A stretch of 17,691 nucleotides of DNA from assembly GCA_903839585.1 (NCBI GenBank), contig CAIMCU010000116.1, positions 1 through 17,691 on the forward strand, read 5' to 3'. The stretch is from an uncultured Actinomycetes bacterium (GTDB taxonomy: Bacteria > Actinomycetota > Actinomycetes > Nanopelagicales > Nanopelagicaceae). Each line of letters opens with the position of its first letter. The stretch's first letter is position 1. The notes under the pieces were generated by a model that did not search any database, was not told the origin of the DNA, and saw only the letters and a program-made list of their open reading frames with translations. Positions 1 through 8,988 of the stretch are shown one piece after another. The translations under genes were made by a program, and so were the position numbers.

Positions 1-9
1 CATCCAACT

Positions 10-546
10 ATGACAACTCAACCTAACTCCTATGACGGTGTAAAAAGCCGGATTTTCCAACTCACCGCGAGCAATCAAGATCCAGCGATGTGGTCTCATC
101 CAATTCTTCCTCTGTACGTGCAGCCCGAGAAGAAGATCGAATCAGAGGTACCGGTACAACGGGCAAAGTTATATCTGGTTCCGAGCACATTTGGGGAAGA
201 GTTTGATCCAGGGGATGAACCAGTTCCTACATCCGCACGCGATCTTCCAGATATTCATCCGTGGACGATGAAGTTTGCAGTCAGTGTTGTAGAAATCTGG
301 GCTGGTAGAAGACAGCCCGCTCAGTTAATTGCGCACTGTCACCGTCATATTTATATGCAGTTACTAAAAGCCGTGGGCTCTCAAAAAGAGATTGGAAAAA
401 TTCGAAGCATTCATCAAAATGAGCCACTAGATGGAATCTGTGAGTCCACCATTACAGTCCGCTACGGAGATCGTCTGCGGGCAATCGTCCTTCGCTTTGA
501 AGGCGTAAATGGAAAGTGGCTTTGTACCGAACTCCGCCTTATTTAA
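10..546 (+). CDS. Rv3235 family protein (actinobacterial conserved, function unknown)
   Basis: Small protein of about 178 residues with no signal peptide or membrane segment. The N-terminal half (to about residue 75) is polar and probably disordered. The C-terminal 95 residues look like the conserved Rv3235 domain: a helix with [10 protein letters not shown] (about 99-108), then a segment ending [11 protein letters not shown]...[11 protein letters not shown]. That alternating hydrophobic end with a Gly-Lys/Arg-Trp turn is typical of the family. In many actinobacteria this gene sits beside secA, and here it converges on secA with overlapping stop codons. The ATG at 10 is the first start in the window, but no in-frame stop lies before it in the nine visible bases, so the true start could lie outside. 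No catalytic residues are recognisable and the role is unknown. The family call rests on remembered domain pattern plus neighbourhood. Confidence 0.8.
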   Translation: MTTQPNSYDGVKSRIFQLTASNQDPAMWSHPILPLYVQPEKKIESEVPVQRAKLYLVPSTFGEEFDPGDEPVPTSARDLPDIHPWTMKFAVSVVEIWAGRRQPAQLIAHCHRHIYMQLLKAVGSQKEIGKIRSIHQNEPLDGICESTITVRYGDRLRAIVLRFEGVNGKWLCTELRLI

Positions 547-3215
547 GCGGCGCCGTGGCAGCGCTTGTATTTCTTTCCAGAGCCACATGGACAAGGACTA
601 TTTCTTGAAACATCTCCCGTGGTGTGAACTCCGGTTTCATCGGCAGCCGTGTACTGCAAAGCGTTTACTTGAGCAGGTTTAGCCTCGAGACCTGGAGCAA
701 CTAGGTTGGAGCCATCACCCTCGATTGAAACTTGTACGTTGAAAACAAGGCTTGATAACTCTTCCTTAATCGCATCCATCATCGCTGAGAAAAGTTCGTA
801 ACCTTCACGTTGATACTCAACCAATGGATCGCGCTGAGCCATAGCTCTAAGGCCGATTCCTTCTTGGAGGTAATCCATCTCATATAGGTGCTCGCGCCAC
901 TTTCGATCGAGGACGGAGAGCAAAACCTTGCGCTCTAGCTCGCGCATAACATCTGCGCCTAGCTCGGATTGTCGCTTCTCATATTGAAGGGTTGCATCAC
1001 CCAAGATTCGATCCTCTAAGAACTCAGTATCTAATCCTGCACGACCGCCAACCTCGGCGATTAACTCCTCTGGAGTTATTGAGATTGGATACACAAGTTT
1101 AATTGCCTGCCAAAGAGTCTCTAGATCCCAGTCCTCTGCAAAACCAGTTGCGGTGGCTGAGTGAACGTAGGCAGAAAGGGTTTCTCCTACAAAATCCTTA
1201 ACCTGATCACCTAGATCTTTTCCTTCAAGAACTAAGCGACGCTCTCCATAAATAACCTCACGTTGGCGGTTCATAACATCGTCGTACTTCAAAACATTCT
1301 TTCGAATTTCAAAGTTTTGCGCTTCGACCTGTGTCTGAGCTGAACGGATCGCGTTACTGACCATCTTTGACTCGATAGGTGCATCATCTGGCAGTCCAGC
1401 TGCTGAGAGGAAGCGCTCAACTAGCGCAGAGTTAAATCGGCGCATGAGCTCATCTTGAAGTGAGAGATAGAAACGTGACTCACCTGGATCGCCTTGGCGA
1501 CCTGAGCGTCCACGAAGCTGGTTATCGATACGTCGTGATTCATGTCGCTCTGTACCAAGAACGTAAAGCCCACCAAGCTGCACAACCTCTTCATGGCCCA
1601 ATTCAACTGCAGCTTTTTGCTTTGCAATCTCTGCCGGCCAAGCCGCTTCGTACTCCGTTGGAGTATCTACTGGTGAGAGGCCACGGCGTTGAAGTTCGAA
1701 ATCAGCCATGAACTCTGCGTTTCCGCCAAGCATAATGTCGGTACCGCGACCGGCCATATTTGTTGCAACTGTTACAGCGCCCTTAACACCGGCACGAGCG
1801 ATGATGGAGGCTTCTCGTTCATGGTGCTTTGCGTTAAGAACTTCATGCGGAATTCCAGATTTTTTTAAGAGCGCTGATAGCTCCTCTGACTTCTCTACGC
1901 TGACAGTTCCTACGAGCACAGGCTGACCTTTGCGATGACGCTCACTGATATCACTTGCAACCGCCATGAACTTTCCTAGCTCACTCTTGTAGACCAAATC
2001 TGGCTGATCAATGCGCTGCATGGAACGGTTTGTCGGAATCGGAACTACGCCAAGCTTATAGATTTGGTAAAACTCTGAAGCCTCAGTCATAGCGGTTCCG
2101 GTCATACCGGAGATGGTTTCGTAGAGGCGGAAGTAGTTTTGAAGAGTGATGGTAGCCAGTGTCTGGTTCTCATCCTTAATATCGATACGCTCTTTAGCTT
2201 CTAGGGCTTGATGTAATCCCTCGCTGTAACGTCGGCCTGAAAGCATGCGACCCGTGTGTTCGTCAACGATGAGTAACTCACCATTCATTACTACATAATC
2301 CTTATCGCGCTTAAAGAGCTCTTTTGCACGCACAGCATTATTTAGATACCCGATTAAAGTTGTATTTGCAGCTTCATATAGGTTTTCAATCTTGAGGAGC
2401 TCTTCAACTTTGCTGACACCTTCTTCAAGGATACCTACAGTCTTTTTCTTCTCATCAACCTCATAGTGAACATTGCGGCTGAGTTTTCCAACAATATTTG
2501 CGAACTCTACGTACCACTTGGTGGCCTTATCAGCAGGTCCACTAATGATCAGTGGGGTACGAGCTTCATCAATCAAAATGGAGTCAACCTCATCGACAAC
2601 AGCGAAGAAGTGATCTCTTTGAACACAGTCTTCTAGCGACCAGGCCATGTTGTCGCGTAGGTAATCAAAACCAAACTCATTGTTTGTACCGTATGTAATG
2701 TCGCATTGATAAGCAGCACGACGCTCAGTTGGAGTCATGCTGTTAAGAATTACGCCGACGCTCAAACCAAGGAAGCGGTGAATTCGTCCCATCCACTCGC
2801 TGTCACGCTCTGCTAAGTAATCGTTAACTGTAACTACGTGAACACCACGACCAGCTAGTGCGTTGAGATATGAAGGCAGGGTTGCTACAAGGGTCTTACC
2901 TTCACCAGTACGCATCTCTGCAATATTTCCACGGTGAAGTGCGGCACCACCCATGATTTGAACATCGTAATGACGCTGTCCAAGGGTTCGCTTTGCCGCT
3001 TCACGTACTACTGCAAATGCCTCAGGAAGAAGTGCATCCAACGCTTCACCATCTGCATAACGTTTCTTAAACTCAGATGTCTTTGCTCGAAGCGCTTCAT
3101 CTGAGAGAGAGATTACGGCTGCTTCTTCGGCGTTTACCTGATCGGTGACTTTTGAGAGTTCGCGAAGGAGTTTTCCCTCGCCTGCTCGCATGATTCGATC
3201 AAAAAACGCTGGCAT
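543..3215 (-). CDS. secA: Preprotein translocase ATPase SecA
   Basis: The 890-residue motor ATPase pushes unfolded preproteins through SecYEG at the inner face of the membrane. Visible landmarks are Walker A in MRTGEGKTL (101-109), the [17 protein letters not shown] block (174-190), the DEVD Walker B/DEAD box (208-211) with the following [13 protein letters not shown], the second RecA-like domain with NMAGRGTDI and [11 protein letters not shown], and a C-terminal SEC-C zinc tail (872-890) with CPC...CH ligands (Cys875, Cys877, Cys886, His887). Length and zinc tail fit the housekeeping SecA1 rather than the shorter accessory SecA2. The ATG start is backed by a purine-rich GAAGAGGT at 3220-3227. 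It is the last gene of the ahcY-mtrA-mtrB-comF-secA run, 36 bp after comF. The hpf gene that often lies between comF and secA is absent. Confidence 0.98.
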   Translation of the reverse strand: MPAFFDRIMRAGEGKLLRELSKVTDQVNAEEAAVISLSDEALRAKTSEFKKRYADGEALDALLPEAFAVVREAAKRTLGQRHYDVQIMGGAALHRGNIAEMRTGEGKTLVATLPSYLNALAGRGVHVVTVNDYLAERDSEWMGRIHRFLGLSVGVILNSMTPTERRAAYQCDITYGTNNEFGFDYLRDNMAWSLEDCVQRDHFFAVVDEVDSILIDEARTPLIISGPADKATKWYVEFANIVGKLSRNVHYEVDEKKKTVGILEEGVSKVEELLKIENLYEAANTTLIGYLNNAVRAKELFKRDKDYVVMNGELLIVDEHTGRMLSGRRYSEGLHQALEAKERIDIKDENQTLATITLQNYFRLYETISGMTGTAMTEASEFYQIYKLGVVPIPTNRSMQRIDQPDLVYKSELGKFMAVASDISERHRKGQPVLVGTVSVEKSEELSALLKKSGIPHEVLNAKHHEREASIIARAGVKGAVTVATNMAGRGTDIMLGGNAEFMADFELQRRGLSPVDTPTEYEAAWPAEIAKQKAAVELGHEEVVQLGGLYVLGTERHESRRIDNQLRGRSGRQGDPGESRFYLSLQDELMRRFNSALVERFLSAAGLPDDAPIESKMVSNAIRSAQTQVEAQNFEIRKNVLKYDDVMNRQREVIYGERRLVLEGKDLGDQVKDFVGETLSAYVHSATATGFAEDWDLETLWQAIKLVYPISITPEELIAEVGGRAGLDTEFLEDRILGDATLQYEKRQSELGADVMRELERKVLLSVLDRKWREHLYEMDYLQEGIGLRAMAQRDPLVEYQREGYELFSAMMDAIKEELSSLVFNVQVSIEGDGSNLVAPGLEAKPAQVNALQYTAADETGVHTTGDVSRNSPCPCGSGKKYKRCHGAA

Positions 3216-3219
3216 ATCT

Positions 3220-3227
3220 ACCTCTTC
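3220..3227 (-). promoter_or_regulatory. Ribosome-binding site of secA
   Basis: On the minus strand GAAGAGGT lies four bases before the secA ATG and fits a Shine-Dalgarno sequence, though rather close to the start. It supports 3215 as the initiation codon, and it is one of the few clear Shine-Dalgarno sites in this run of genes. Confidence 0.55.
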
Positions 3228-3251
3228 AAGTAAGCGGACCGGGATACGGGC

Positions 3252-3893
3252 CTATCGTACGGGTTTGGCCAAGCAGGCGGTAATTGCCCCAAGTACCCGA
3301 AAACCCGCAGCGTTTAGGGCGCGTGCGGCTTCGTTGAGGGTGGACCCAGTGGTGACTAAGTCGTCGACAATTATTACCGGCACATCGTGTAACAAAAGCT
3401 TTGTTGGATCTATTCCAAAAGCCCCGGATAAATTCTTAGCCCTTTGATCTGCGTGCAAGGTCGACTGATCTCGAACTGCTCGCCGGTGACTGAGTAGATC
3501 AAGGGGGGTCATTCCGGAGTATTCGATAAGTTCGTTGATGTACATCCTTCCTCGTCTCCTCGATGCTTTCTTTCGAGATGGAATGGGGACCAGATGCCCG
3601 GTTCCAATCTCCTTCTGAAAGTAAATTCGTGCGTTTGCAATGCTTGCTGCAACCAATGTATCGGCAGCTAGTACGCCATCCTCTTTGGATGCTAAAAGGA
3701 TTTTGCTCGCAATTGGAGAGTAGATCACAGATGAATAGATTGGAAAGCTGCGATTCTGTGAAACACCAAATGTTCTATAGATGTGGTTGTTCCAATCTAT
3801 GCGACACGTTGCGCAAATATCGATACCTAAGCGTCGGCAACCTAAGCATCTAACTGGAAAGATTAATTCTGAAAGAGATCCATGTGAGCGCAT
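3252..3893 (-). CDS. ComF family protein (phosphoribosyltransferase fold)
   Basis: Read from the ATG at 3893 this is a 213-residue ComF/GntX-type protein. It begins with a four-cysteine zinc motif (Cys16, Cys19, Cys27, Cys30), followed by a type I phosphoribosyltransferase-like domain. The PRPP-loop signature VIIVDDLVTTGST is at about 173-185. The usual RGFNQ motif is replaced by RGRMYINEL (115-123), so that segment has diverged. ComF takes part in DNA uptake in competent bacteria, but its job in actinobacteria is not settled. The frame is open to a TTG at 3926, 29 bp after mtrB. I prefer the ATG because ComF proteins usually begin 10-20 residues before the first cysteine; neither start has a convincing Shine-Dalgarno. 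The gene lies between mtrB and secA, where Mycobacterium also has it, but without lpqB upstream or hpf downstream. Confidence 0.9.
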   Translation of the reverse strand: MRSHGSLSELIFPVRCLGCRRLGIDICATCRIDWNNHIYRTFGVSQNRSFPIYSSVIYSPIASKILLASKEDGVLAADTLVAASIANARIYFQKEIGTGHLVPIPSRKKASRRRGRMYINELIEYSGMTPLDLLSHRRAVRDQSTLHADQRAKNLSGAFGIDPTKLLLHDVPVIIVDDLVTTGSTLNEAARALNAAGFRVLGAITACLAKPVR

Positions 3894-3955
3894 AGTAAAA
3901 GTATGCGCCTTTGCTGTGAGCTTCAAAAAGAGATTGTGACTACATGGGGAAAGAT

Positions 3956-5518
3956 TTAGATATCTGTGGGTTCAACCCTCAGTGGTCGAGAAGCAATCTG
4001 ATCGCCGGCAACCTTAGGAAGGGTTAAAACAAAGTGCGCACCTTTTTCAGGTCTGCCCCATGCATCGAGTTCGCCGTTGTGTAGACGAGCATCTTCTAGG
4101 GCTATTGATAAACCAAGCCCTGTTCCTCCTCGAACACGAGAACGAGATGGATCAGCTCTCCAGAAACGATCAAAAACTCTGGTGAGTGCGGCGTTATCCA
4201 TGCCACTTCCGTAATCACGAACTCCGATTCCAATCTCCGTCACGGTTTCAACGATCGTGACTTTGACCGGCTTTCCACCTGCATGATCGAGGGCGTTAGA
4301 TAATAGGTTTCTCATTATTCGTTCAACGCGTCGAATGTCAGCTTTTATTACTACATGCTCAATCTCTGGGTCTAAAACTATTTGAATCGGATGATCATTG
4401 CCGGTTGTTCCAACATCTTCGATACAGCGCTCAATGAGTGGAATCAAGTCAAAGTCCACGGTATCTAGCACAGCCACCTGCGCATCAAACCTACTAATCT
4501 CCAGCAAATCCTCAAGCAGTTGCTCAAAACGATCTAACTGCAGGCTAAGGAGTTCGGCACTTCGGGCGATAGTGGCATCGAATGAGTTTCGCTGACTGTA
4601 AATGACCTCAGATGCCATGCGCAATGTAGTCAAGGGGGTACGCAGCTCATGAGAAACATCTGAAACAAAGCGTTGTTGGACCCTTGAGAGGTTTTCTAGA
4701 CGAGAGATCTGAGACTCTAATGAGATCGCCATCTCGTTAAATGCAGAGGAAAGCTTGCCTAACTCATCTGAGCTCGTAATCTCAAGCCGTTGGCTGAAAT
4801 CGCCTTTAGTGAATTGGAGGGCGATGCGCGCAGCTTCACGCACCGGACGCGCTACCTGTCTCACCACAAGCCATGTAATCAATCCGATCAAAAATACAAG
4901 AATTAATCCGGTAAATAGGAGTGAATTAAAGATCAACTCCAATGTTGTTCTCTGATTTGTAAGAGAGTAGACAAGGTACATCTCATAGGAGCCCGACTTC
5001 GGGATAAGAATTTTTCGACCGATAATTAATGATTCACGCACAATCCCACTATTAGCTTCGAATGTTACGTACCTGTACTGGACATCGTCAGCCTTACGTA
5101 AACTCTCTCGTAAATCCTTCGGTACTACATCGAGTGAAATGCCCTCAGAGGACATATCAAAAATATTTGGTGAATACTTTGGCAGATTTGCAAGATCATC
5201 CTTTAACCTCGCAAGGATTACCTCTTTTCTTCCCTGATTCACTCCGATTTCAGTCGCTGTTTTGATGACAGCTGTAACCTCTTGAGCGATTGACTCGACC
5301 GACTTATCTTGAACCAATAGGAACTGATACTGTGCGTTAAAGAATGATGAACGAGCCTCTGCTAACGAGGTCTCTAAATTCACCTCGCGTACCCCTGAGG
5401 AAAGTTGAGAGTACAGAGCTGACCCTGTTAGCCACACGACTCCGAAAGAGAGTAGGACGGTTGAGACAATTACCTTTGCTGCAAGTGAGTTCTTAAAGGT
5501 AAAGAAGAATCGGTTCAT
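3956..5518 (-). CDS. mtrB: Sensor histidine kinase MtrB
   Basis: Membrane sensor kinase of 520 residues and partner of MtrA. It has a short cytoplasmic N-terminus, membrane helix 1 (about 13-35), an extracytoplasmic domain (about 36-194), helix 2 (about 195-219), a HAMP linker (about 220-275) and a dimerisation/phosphoacceptor helix VSDVSHELRTPLTTLR with His290. The ATPase domain follows, with N box RIMRNLLSNALDHA (400-413), G1 box RDYGSGMD (434-441), F box DRFWRADPSRSR and G2 box GGTGLGLS (464-471). MtrB controls cell-wall and division genes through MtrA in other actinobacteria. The ATG lies one base after the mtrA TAG, so the two are probably translationally coupled. The lipoprotein gene lpqB, normally directly downstream and an MtrB modulator, is missing; comF follows instead. 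The call rests on domain order plus the linked mtrA and neighbourhood. Confidence 0.95.
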   Translation of the reverse strand: MNRFFFTFKNSLAAKVIVSTVLLSFGVVWLTGSALYSQLSSGVREVNLETSLAEARSSFFNAQYQFLLVQDKSVESIAQEVTAVIKTATEIGVNQGRKEVILARLKDDLANLPKYSPNIFDMSSEGISLDVVPKDLRESLRKADDVQYRYVTFEANSGIVRESLIIGRKILIPKSGSYEMYLVYSLTNQRTTLELIFNSLLFTGLILVFLIGLITWLVVRQVARPVREAARIALQFTKGDFSQRLEITSSDELGKLSSAFNEMAISLESQISRLENLSRVQQRFVSDVSHELRTPLTTLRMASEVIYSQRNSFDATIARSAELLSLQLDRFEQLLEDLLEISRFDAQVAVLDTVDFDLIPLIERCIEDVGTTGNDHPIQIVLDPEIEHVVIKADIRRVERIMRNLLSNALDHAGGKPVKVTIVETVTEIGIGVRDYGSGMDNAALTRVFDRFWRADPSRSRVRGGTGLGLSIALEDARLHNGELDAWGRPEKGAHFVLTLPKVAGDQIASRPLRVEPTDI

Positions 5519-5519
5519 A

Positions 5520-6206
5520 CTAGGAACCGACCGTTACTCCAGCTTTATACCCAACACCTCGCACGGTCATAACGATCTCAGGCTTTTCAGGGTCATGTTC
5601 AATCTTTGAGCGCAACCTTTGGACATGGACATTCACAAGCCGTGTATCGGTTGAGTGACGGTAACCCCAAACCTCTCCAAGCAAGGCTTCGCGGGTAAAT
5701 ACTCTGCCAGGCTCTTTGGCGAGTGCGACTAAGAGATCAAACTCAAGTCGCGTTAGAGCAATCTTTGAATCTGCGCGCAAAACTTCATGACCGGTAACAT
5801 CGATTGATAAGTCACCAATTCGAAGGAGCGCAGTTACATCTGCGTTAGTTCGGCGCAAACGTGTACGTATACGTGCGATTAACTCTGATGGATGTCTAAA
5901 TGGTTTAACCATGTAATCATCGGCACCAGCTTCTAGACCACGAACGACGTCCTGCGAATCCCCCTTGGCGCTTAACATGACAATAGGAACCATCGACTCT
6001 TGGCGAATCTGACGACAGACTTCAATCCCATCAATACCAGGAAGCATGACATCCAAAAGTATGAGATCTGGAGGATTGTTTCTAAAGACCTCCATAACCT
6101 CATCGCCGCGACTTACAAGATCAACATCAATGCCGGCACCATTGAGAACAATGCTGAGCATCTCTGCTAAATCTTGATCGTCATCGACGACCATAACTAA
6201 TGTCAT
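5520..6206 (-). CDS. mtrA: Response regulator MtrA (OmpR/PhoB family)
   Basis: Response regulator of 228 residues. The receiver domain (1-120) has the acidic pocket DDD at 8-10, phosphoacceptor Asp52 in LLDVMLPGIDG, Ser79 at the switch position and Lys101 in the KPF motif. The winged-helix DNA-binding domain (about 128-223) carries LTRLEFDLLVALA, the recognition segment TRLVNVHVQRLRSKIE and the terminal VRGVGYK hairpin. High similarity to mycobacterial MtrA in these stretches, together with adjacent mtrB, makes the assignment firm. In other actinobacteria MtrA regulates cell-wall hydrolases, division and osmotic response, and is often essential. Its ATG overlaps the ahcY stop by one base (TAATG), so its translation is probably coupled to ahcY. 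The thymidylate kinase gene that separates ahcY from mtrA in Mycobacterium is not here. Confidence 0.96.
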   Translation of the reverse strand: MTLVMVVDDDQDLAEMLSIVLNGAGIDVDLVSRGDEVMEVFRNNPPDLILLDVMLPGIDGIEVCRQIRQESMVPIVMLSAKGDSQDVVRGLEAGADDYMVKPFRHPSELIARIRTRLRRTNADVTALLRIGDLSIDVTGHEVLRADSKIALTRLEFDLLVALAKEPGRVFTREALLGEVWGYRHSTDTRLVNVHVQRLRSKIEHDPEKPEIVMTVRGVGYKAGVTVGS

Positions 6207-7492
6207 TAGCTACCGTGCTCCCATGAGTTCAGATACAGCTCTTGTGCTGGCGTGAGGACATCGATTAAGCCACCCATCGAGCGAAGTTTCAAGCTGGCTA
6301 CCTCTTTATCGATGTAGACAGGTACTTCATGAACTCCAGGCTTTAAGTTCTTAGCCTCTTGCACGAGGTACTCAGCTGTCAACGCCTGGTCTGAAAAGGA
6401 CATATCCATAACAGATGCTGGGTGGCCTTCGGCGGCACCGAGGTTTACAAGTCTTCCCTCTGCAATAAGAAGAAGACGGCGGCCATCTGCCATTACATAC
6501 TCATCGGTTTGGTGGCGCATCTTTGCATTCTTAGATTTAGAGTTCTTTTCAAGCCATGCAACATCGATCTCAATGTCGAAGTGACCTGAGTTAGCCATGA
6601 TCGCGCCATCCTTCATCTGCTTAAAGTGCTCTTCGCGCAAGACATCACGATTACCTGTAACTGTAATGAACACATCGCCAACTTTGGCCGCCTCAGACAT
6701 CGGCATGACTCTAAAACCCTGCATCATGGCATCTAGCGCCTTTGTTGGATCAATTTCAGTCACGATTACATCAGCACCCATGCCCTTAGCGCGCTCTGCA
6801 ACTCCCTTACCGCAGTAACCAAATCCAGCTACTACAAGGATTCGTCCCGCTAGAAGAAAGTTTGTAGCACGAAAGACAGCATCAAGTGTTGACTGCCCGG
6901 TTCCGTATCGGTTATCAAACATGTGTTTAGTGTCTGTATCGTTAACAGCGATCATGGGAAAAGTTAGTGCACCATCTTTAGCCATCTGATTTAGTCGAAT
7001 GACTCCGGTAGTTGTTTCTTCGCATCCTCCAGCAATATTTGGAAGGAGTTCTTTTCGTGTGGTGTGAAGGGTATTAACCAAGTCGCAACCATCGTCAAAT
7101 ACTTGATGAGGCTCAATATCTAACGCTGCGTTGATGTGTGCGTAGTAACCATCGCGATCTACTGCGTTCTTTGCAAAGACGGAGATACCGAACTCGTGGA
7201 CGAGCGCAGCGGCGGTATCATCTTGGGTTGAAAGAGGGTTTGATGCACATAGAGCAATCTCTGCTCCGCCGGCCTTTAACACGCGCATAAGGTTTGCGGT
7301 CTCAGTTGTTACGTGCATGCACGCTGCAATTCGGACACCCTTAAATGGCTGTGACTTCTCAAAACGCTCACGGATCTGAGCAAGCACCGGCATATTGCGC
7401 TCGGCCCATTCAATTCTCTTTCGACCTTCTGCGGCTAGAGATGCATCTTTAATGTCATGACGCGGAAGAGTTGATGTAACAGCTGAATTCAC
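6206..7492 (-). CDS. ahcY: Adenosylhomocysteinase, short archaeal/Thermotoga-type
   Basis: Cytosolic NAD-dependent enzyme that splits S-adenosylhomocysteine into adenosine and homocysteine, removing the product inhibitor of methyltransferases. Landmarks are HVTTETANL (60-68), the EETTTG motif (158-163), the Asn-Asp pair before [10 protein letters not shown] (192-201), the NAD-binding loop GFGYCGKG (223-230), NSGHFD (301-306) and [14 protein letters not shown] (345-358). At 428 residues it lacks the insert and the Lys/Tyr-rich C-terminal tail of the 480-495-residue enzyme of Mycobacterium and Streptomyces. [10 protein letters not shown] is the wording I know from archaeal and Thermotoga enzymes. 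The start is GTG, supported by a full AAAGGAGA Shine-Dalgarno at 7498-7505. Its stop overlaps mtrA. It may head the ahcY-mtrA-mtrB-comF-secA unit. Confidence 0.95.
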   Translation of the reverse strand: MNSAVTSTLPRHDIKDASLAAEGRKRIEWAERNMPVLAQIRERFEKSQPFKGVRIAACMHVTTETANLMRVLKAGGAEIALCASNPLSTQDDTAAALVHEFGISVFAKNAVDRDGYYAHINAALDIEPHQVFDDGCDLVNTLHTTRKELLPNIAGGCEETTTGVIRLNQMAKDGALTFPMIAVNDTDTKHMFDNRYGTGQSTLDAVFRATNFLLAGRILVVAGFGYCGKGVAERAKGMGADVIVTEIDPTKALDAMMQGFRVMPMSEAAKVGDVFITVTGNRDVLREEHFKQMKDGAIMANSGHFDIEIDVAWLEKNSKSKNAKMRHQTDEYVMADGRRLLLIAEGRLVNLGAAEGHPASVMDMSFSDQALTAEYLVQEAKNLKPGVHEVPVYIDKEVASLKLRSMGGLIDVLTPAQELYLNSWEHGS

Positions 7493-7497
7493 GTGGA

Positions 7498-7505
7498 TCT
7501 CCTTT
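7498..7505 (-). promoter_or_regulatory. Strong ribosome-binding site of ahcY
   Basis: AAAGGAGA on the minus strand, with six bases between GGAG and the GTG at 7492. It is the best Shine-Dalgarno match in the window and decides in favour of the GTG start. The contrast with weak or absent sites in the preceding genes fits ahcY opening a new transcription unit. Confidence 0.8.
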
Positions 7506-7539
7506 AATGGTAATAAAACAGTTGTTGTGACTGTGCTTA

Positions 7540-7568
7540 CCTAAGGCGTAGGGCTCTACTTTGCTAGG
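7540..7568 (-). other. Possible structured leader in the manB-ahcY gap
   Basis: Inside the 136-bp gap between manB and ahcY the bases can fold into a two-tier hairpin: an outer CCTA/TAGG stem (7540-7543 with 7565-7568) and an inner GTAG/CTAC stem (7548-7551 with 7556-7559) closed by a four-base loop. No T-run follows on the minus strand, so it is not an intrinsic terminator. It would lie in the ahcY leader if transcription starts near 7600. A weak promoter (TTGGCA, 17-base spacer, AGTAAT) can be drawn upstream on the minus strand. The stems are only four base pairs each and could be chance. I could not match it to the SAH riboswitch pattern. Confidence 0.2.
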
Positions 7569-7628
7569 CGGCTATCTGCGTAGATTACTGCCCCAGAGGG
7601 AAAAGTTGCCAATTAGAACCGCTAGAAA

Positions 7629-8981
7629 TTAGCCACGAATAGCGTCAAGCACCTCATCACGAATCTTTTCCATCAGCGCCTTGGTATCACCTTCGACATT
7701 AAGGCGCAGTAGAGGCTCGGTATTTGAAGCTCTGACGTTGAACCACCATTTTTCAGAGGTAATTGTTAGGCCGTCGAGATGATCAACTTGGTTGCCTTTG
7801 CTAACTACATACTTGGCTTCGATAGAATTTATTGACTCAACGGCATTAACTACCTTTGAGTTGATCTCACCGCTTTGAAAGTATCGACTATACGGTTTCA
7901 AAATCTCTGAAAGTGGCTTTTGAACCTCACCTAAAGCCGCTAACGCGTGTAACGCAGCTAACATACCTGAATCAGCTTTCCAAAACTCTTTAAAGTAAAA
8001 GTGTCCCGAGTGCTCTCCTCCAAAGATTGCACCTGTCTGCGCCATAAGCGCTTTTATATACGAGTGTCCAACTCGCGATCTAATAGCTGTTGCCCCTTGT
8101 TCCTCAACAATCTCTTTCACCGCCTTCGAAGAGATTAGGTTGTAGATAATCGTTGAACCCGGTCGTTTTTTTAACTCACGATCTGCAATTAACGCGGTTA
8201 AGGTCGAAGGGTTGACCGCATCTCCCTTTTCATCGACGATAAAGCATCTATCTGCATCTCCATCAAAGGCTAAGCCAATGTCTGCCTTCTCTTTCTTGAC
8301 GGCCTTCTTTAAATCACGCAGATTCGCTTCATCTATCGGGTTGGCCTCATGGTTTGGGAAGGTGCCGTCTAGCTCGTAGTACATCTCAATCACTTCAGCG
8401 TTTAACTCTGCAAAGACCGCTGGCGCTGTATGTCCAGCCATTCCATTTCCTGCATCGACAACAATCTTTAGACGGCGCATCTGAGATAAATCAACAAGAG
8501 CTAGAAGATGAGCTACATACTCTTTTAATAAGCTCTGATTTTTCTCGACTCCAATACCACGCGTGGCAAGTGGAGATCCTTCATGTACAAATCTCTCGAT
8601 AGAAAGAAGTCCAGACTCTTTTCCAATAGGTCTTGCACCGCTTAAGCAAAGCTTAATGCCGTTGTACTCCGCTGGATTATGGCTAGCCGTAAACATGGCT
8701 CCTGGAAAGTTCAGCTTTCCTGCCGCAAAGTAGAGCATGTCTGTTGAAGCTAAACCAATGCGAATGACATCCATGCCTTGCGATGTTAGTCCTGCAGAAA
8801 ATGCATCAGCAAAATCAGGGGAAGATGGTCGCATATCTTCACCTATGACGACCGTTCCTGGTTCGCGCTCTTGAGCTAAGAACCGCGCAAAGGCAACACC
8901 AGTTGCAAAACAGAAATCAACGGTTAACTCAGAACCAACCAGTCCACGAATATCGTAAGCTTTAAAAACTGAAGAGGTCAT
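7629..8981 (-). CDS. manB: Phosphomannomutase/phosphoglucomutase
   Basis: Alpha-D-phosphohexomutase of 450 residues that interconverts hexose 6- and 1-phosphates, most likely mannose-6-P to mannose-1-P for GDP-mannose. All four active-site elements are present: phosphoserine loop TASHNP with Ser100, metal-binding DGDADRC (240-246), sugar-selecting GEHSGH (322-327) and phosphate-binding RASNTEP (417-423). Length is normal. GEHSGH occurs in enzymes accepting both glucose and mannose phosphates, so glucose specificity cannot be excluded from sequence. The orthologue in Mycobacterium (Rv3257c) also sits next to the DUF3499 gene; here the DUF3499 stop is only seven bases upstream, so the two are almost surely co-transcribed. 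No clear Shine-Dalgarno precedes the ATG. The SIS-domain and manA genes that follow manB in Mycobacterium are absent. Confidence 0.93.
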   Translation of the reverse strand: MTSSVFKAYDIRGLVGSELTVDFCFATGVAFARFLAQEREPGTVVIGEDMRPSSPDFADAFSAGLTSQGMDVIRIGLASTDMLYFAAGKLNFPGAMFTASHNPAEYNGIKLCLSGARPIGKESGLLSIERFVHEGSPLATRGIGVEKNQSLLKEYVAHLLALVDLSQMRRLKIVVDAGNGMAGHTAPAVFAELNAEVIEMYYELDGTFPNHEANPIDEANLRDLKKAVKKEKADIGLAFDGDADRCFIVDEKGDAVNPSTLTALIADRELKKRPGSTIIYNLISSKAVKEIVEEQGATAIRSRVGHSYIKALMAQTGAIFGGEHSGHFYFKEFWKADSGMLAALHALAALGEVQKPLSEILKPYSRYFQSGEINSKVVNAVESINSIEAKYVVSKGNQVDHLDGLTITSEKWWFNVRASNTEPLLRLNVEGDTKALMEKIRDEVLDAIRG

Positions 8982-8988
8982 TTTGTGT

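Noticed and set aside
7493..7628. SAH riboswitch upstream of ahcY
   Set aside because: The gap has small possible stems, but I could not find the conserved core bases of the known SAH riboswitch. A covariance-model search would settle it.
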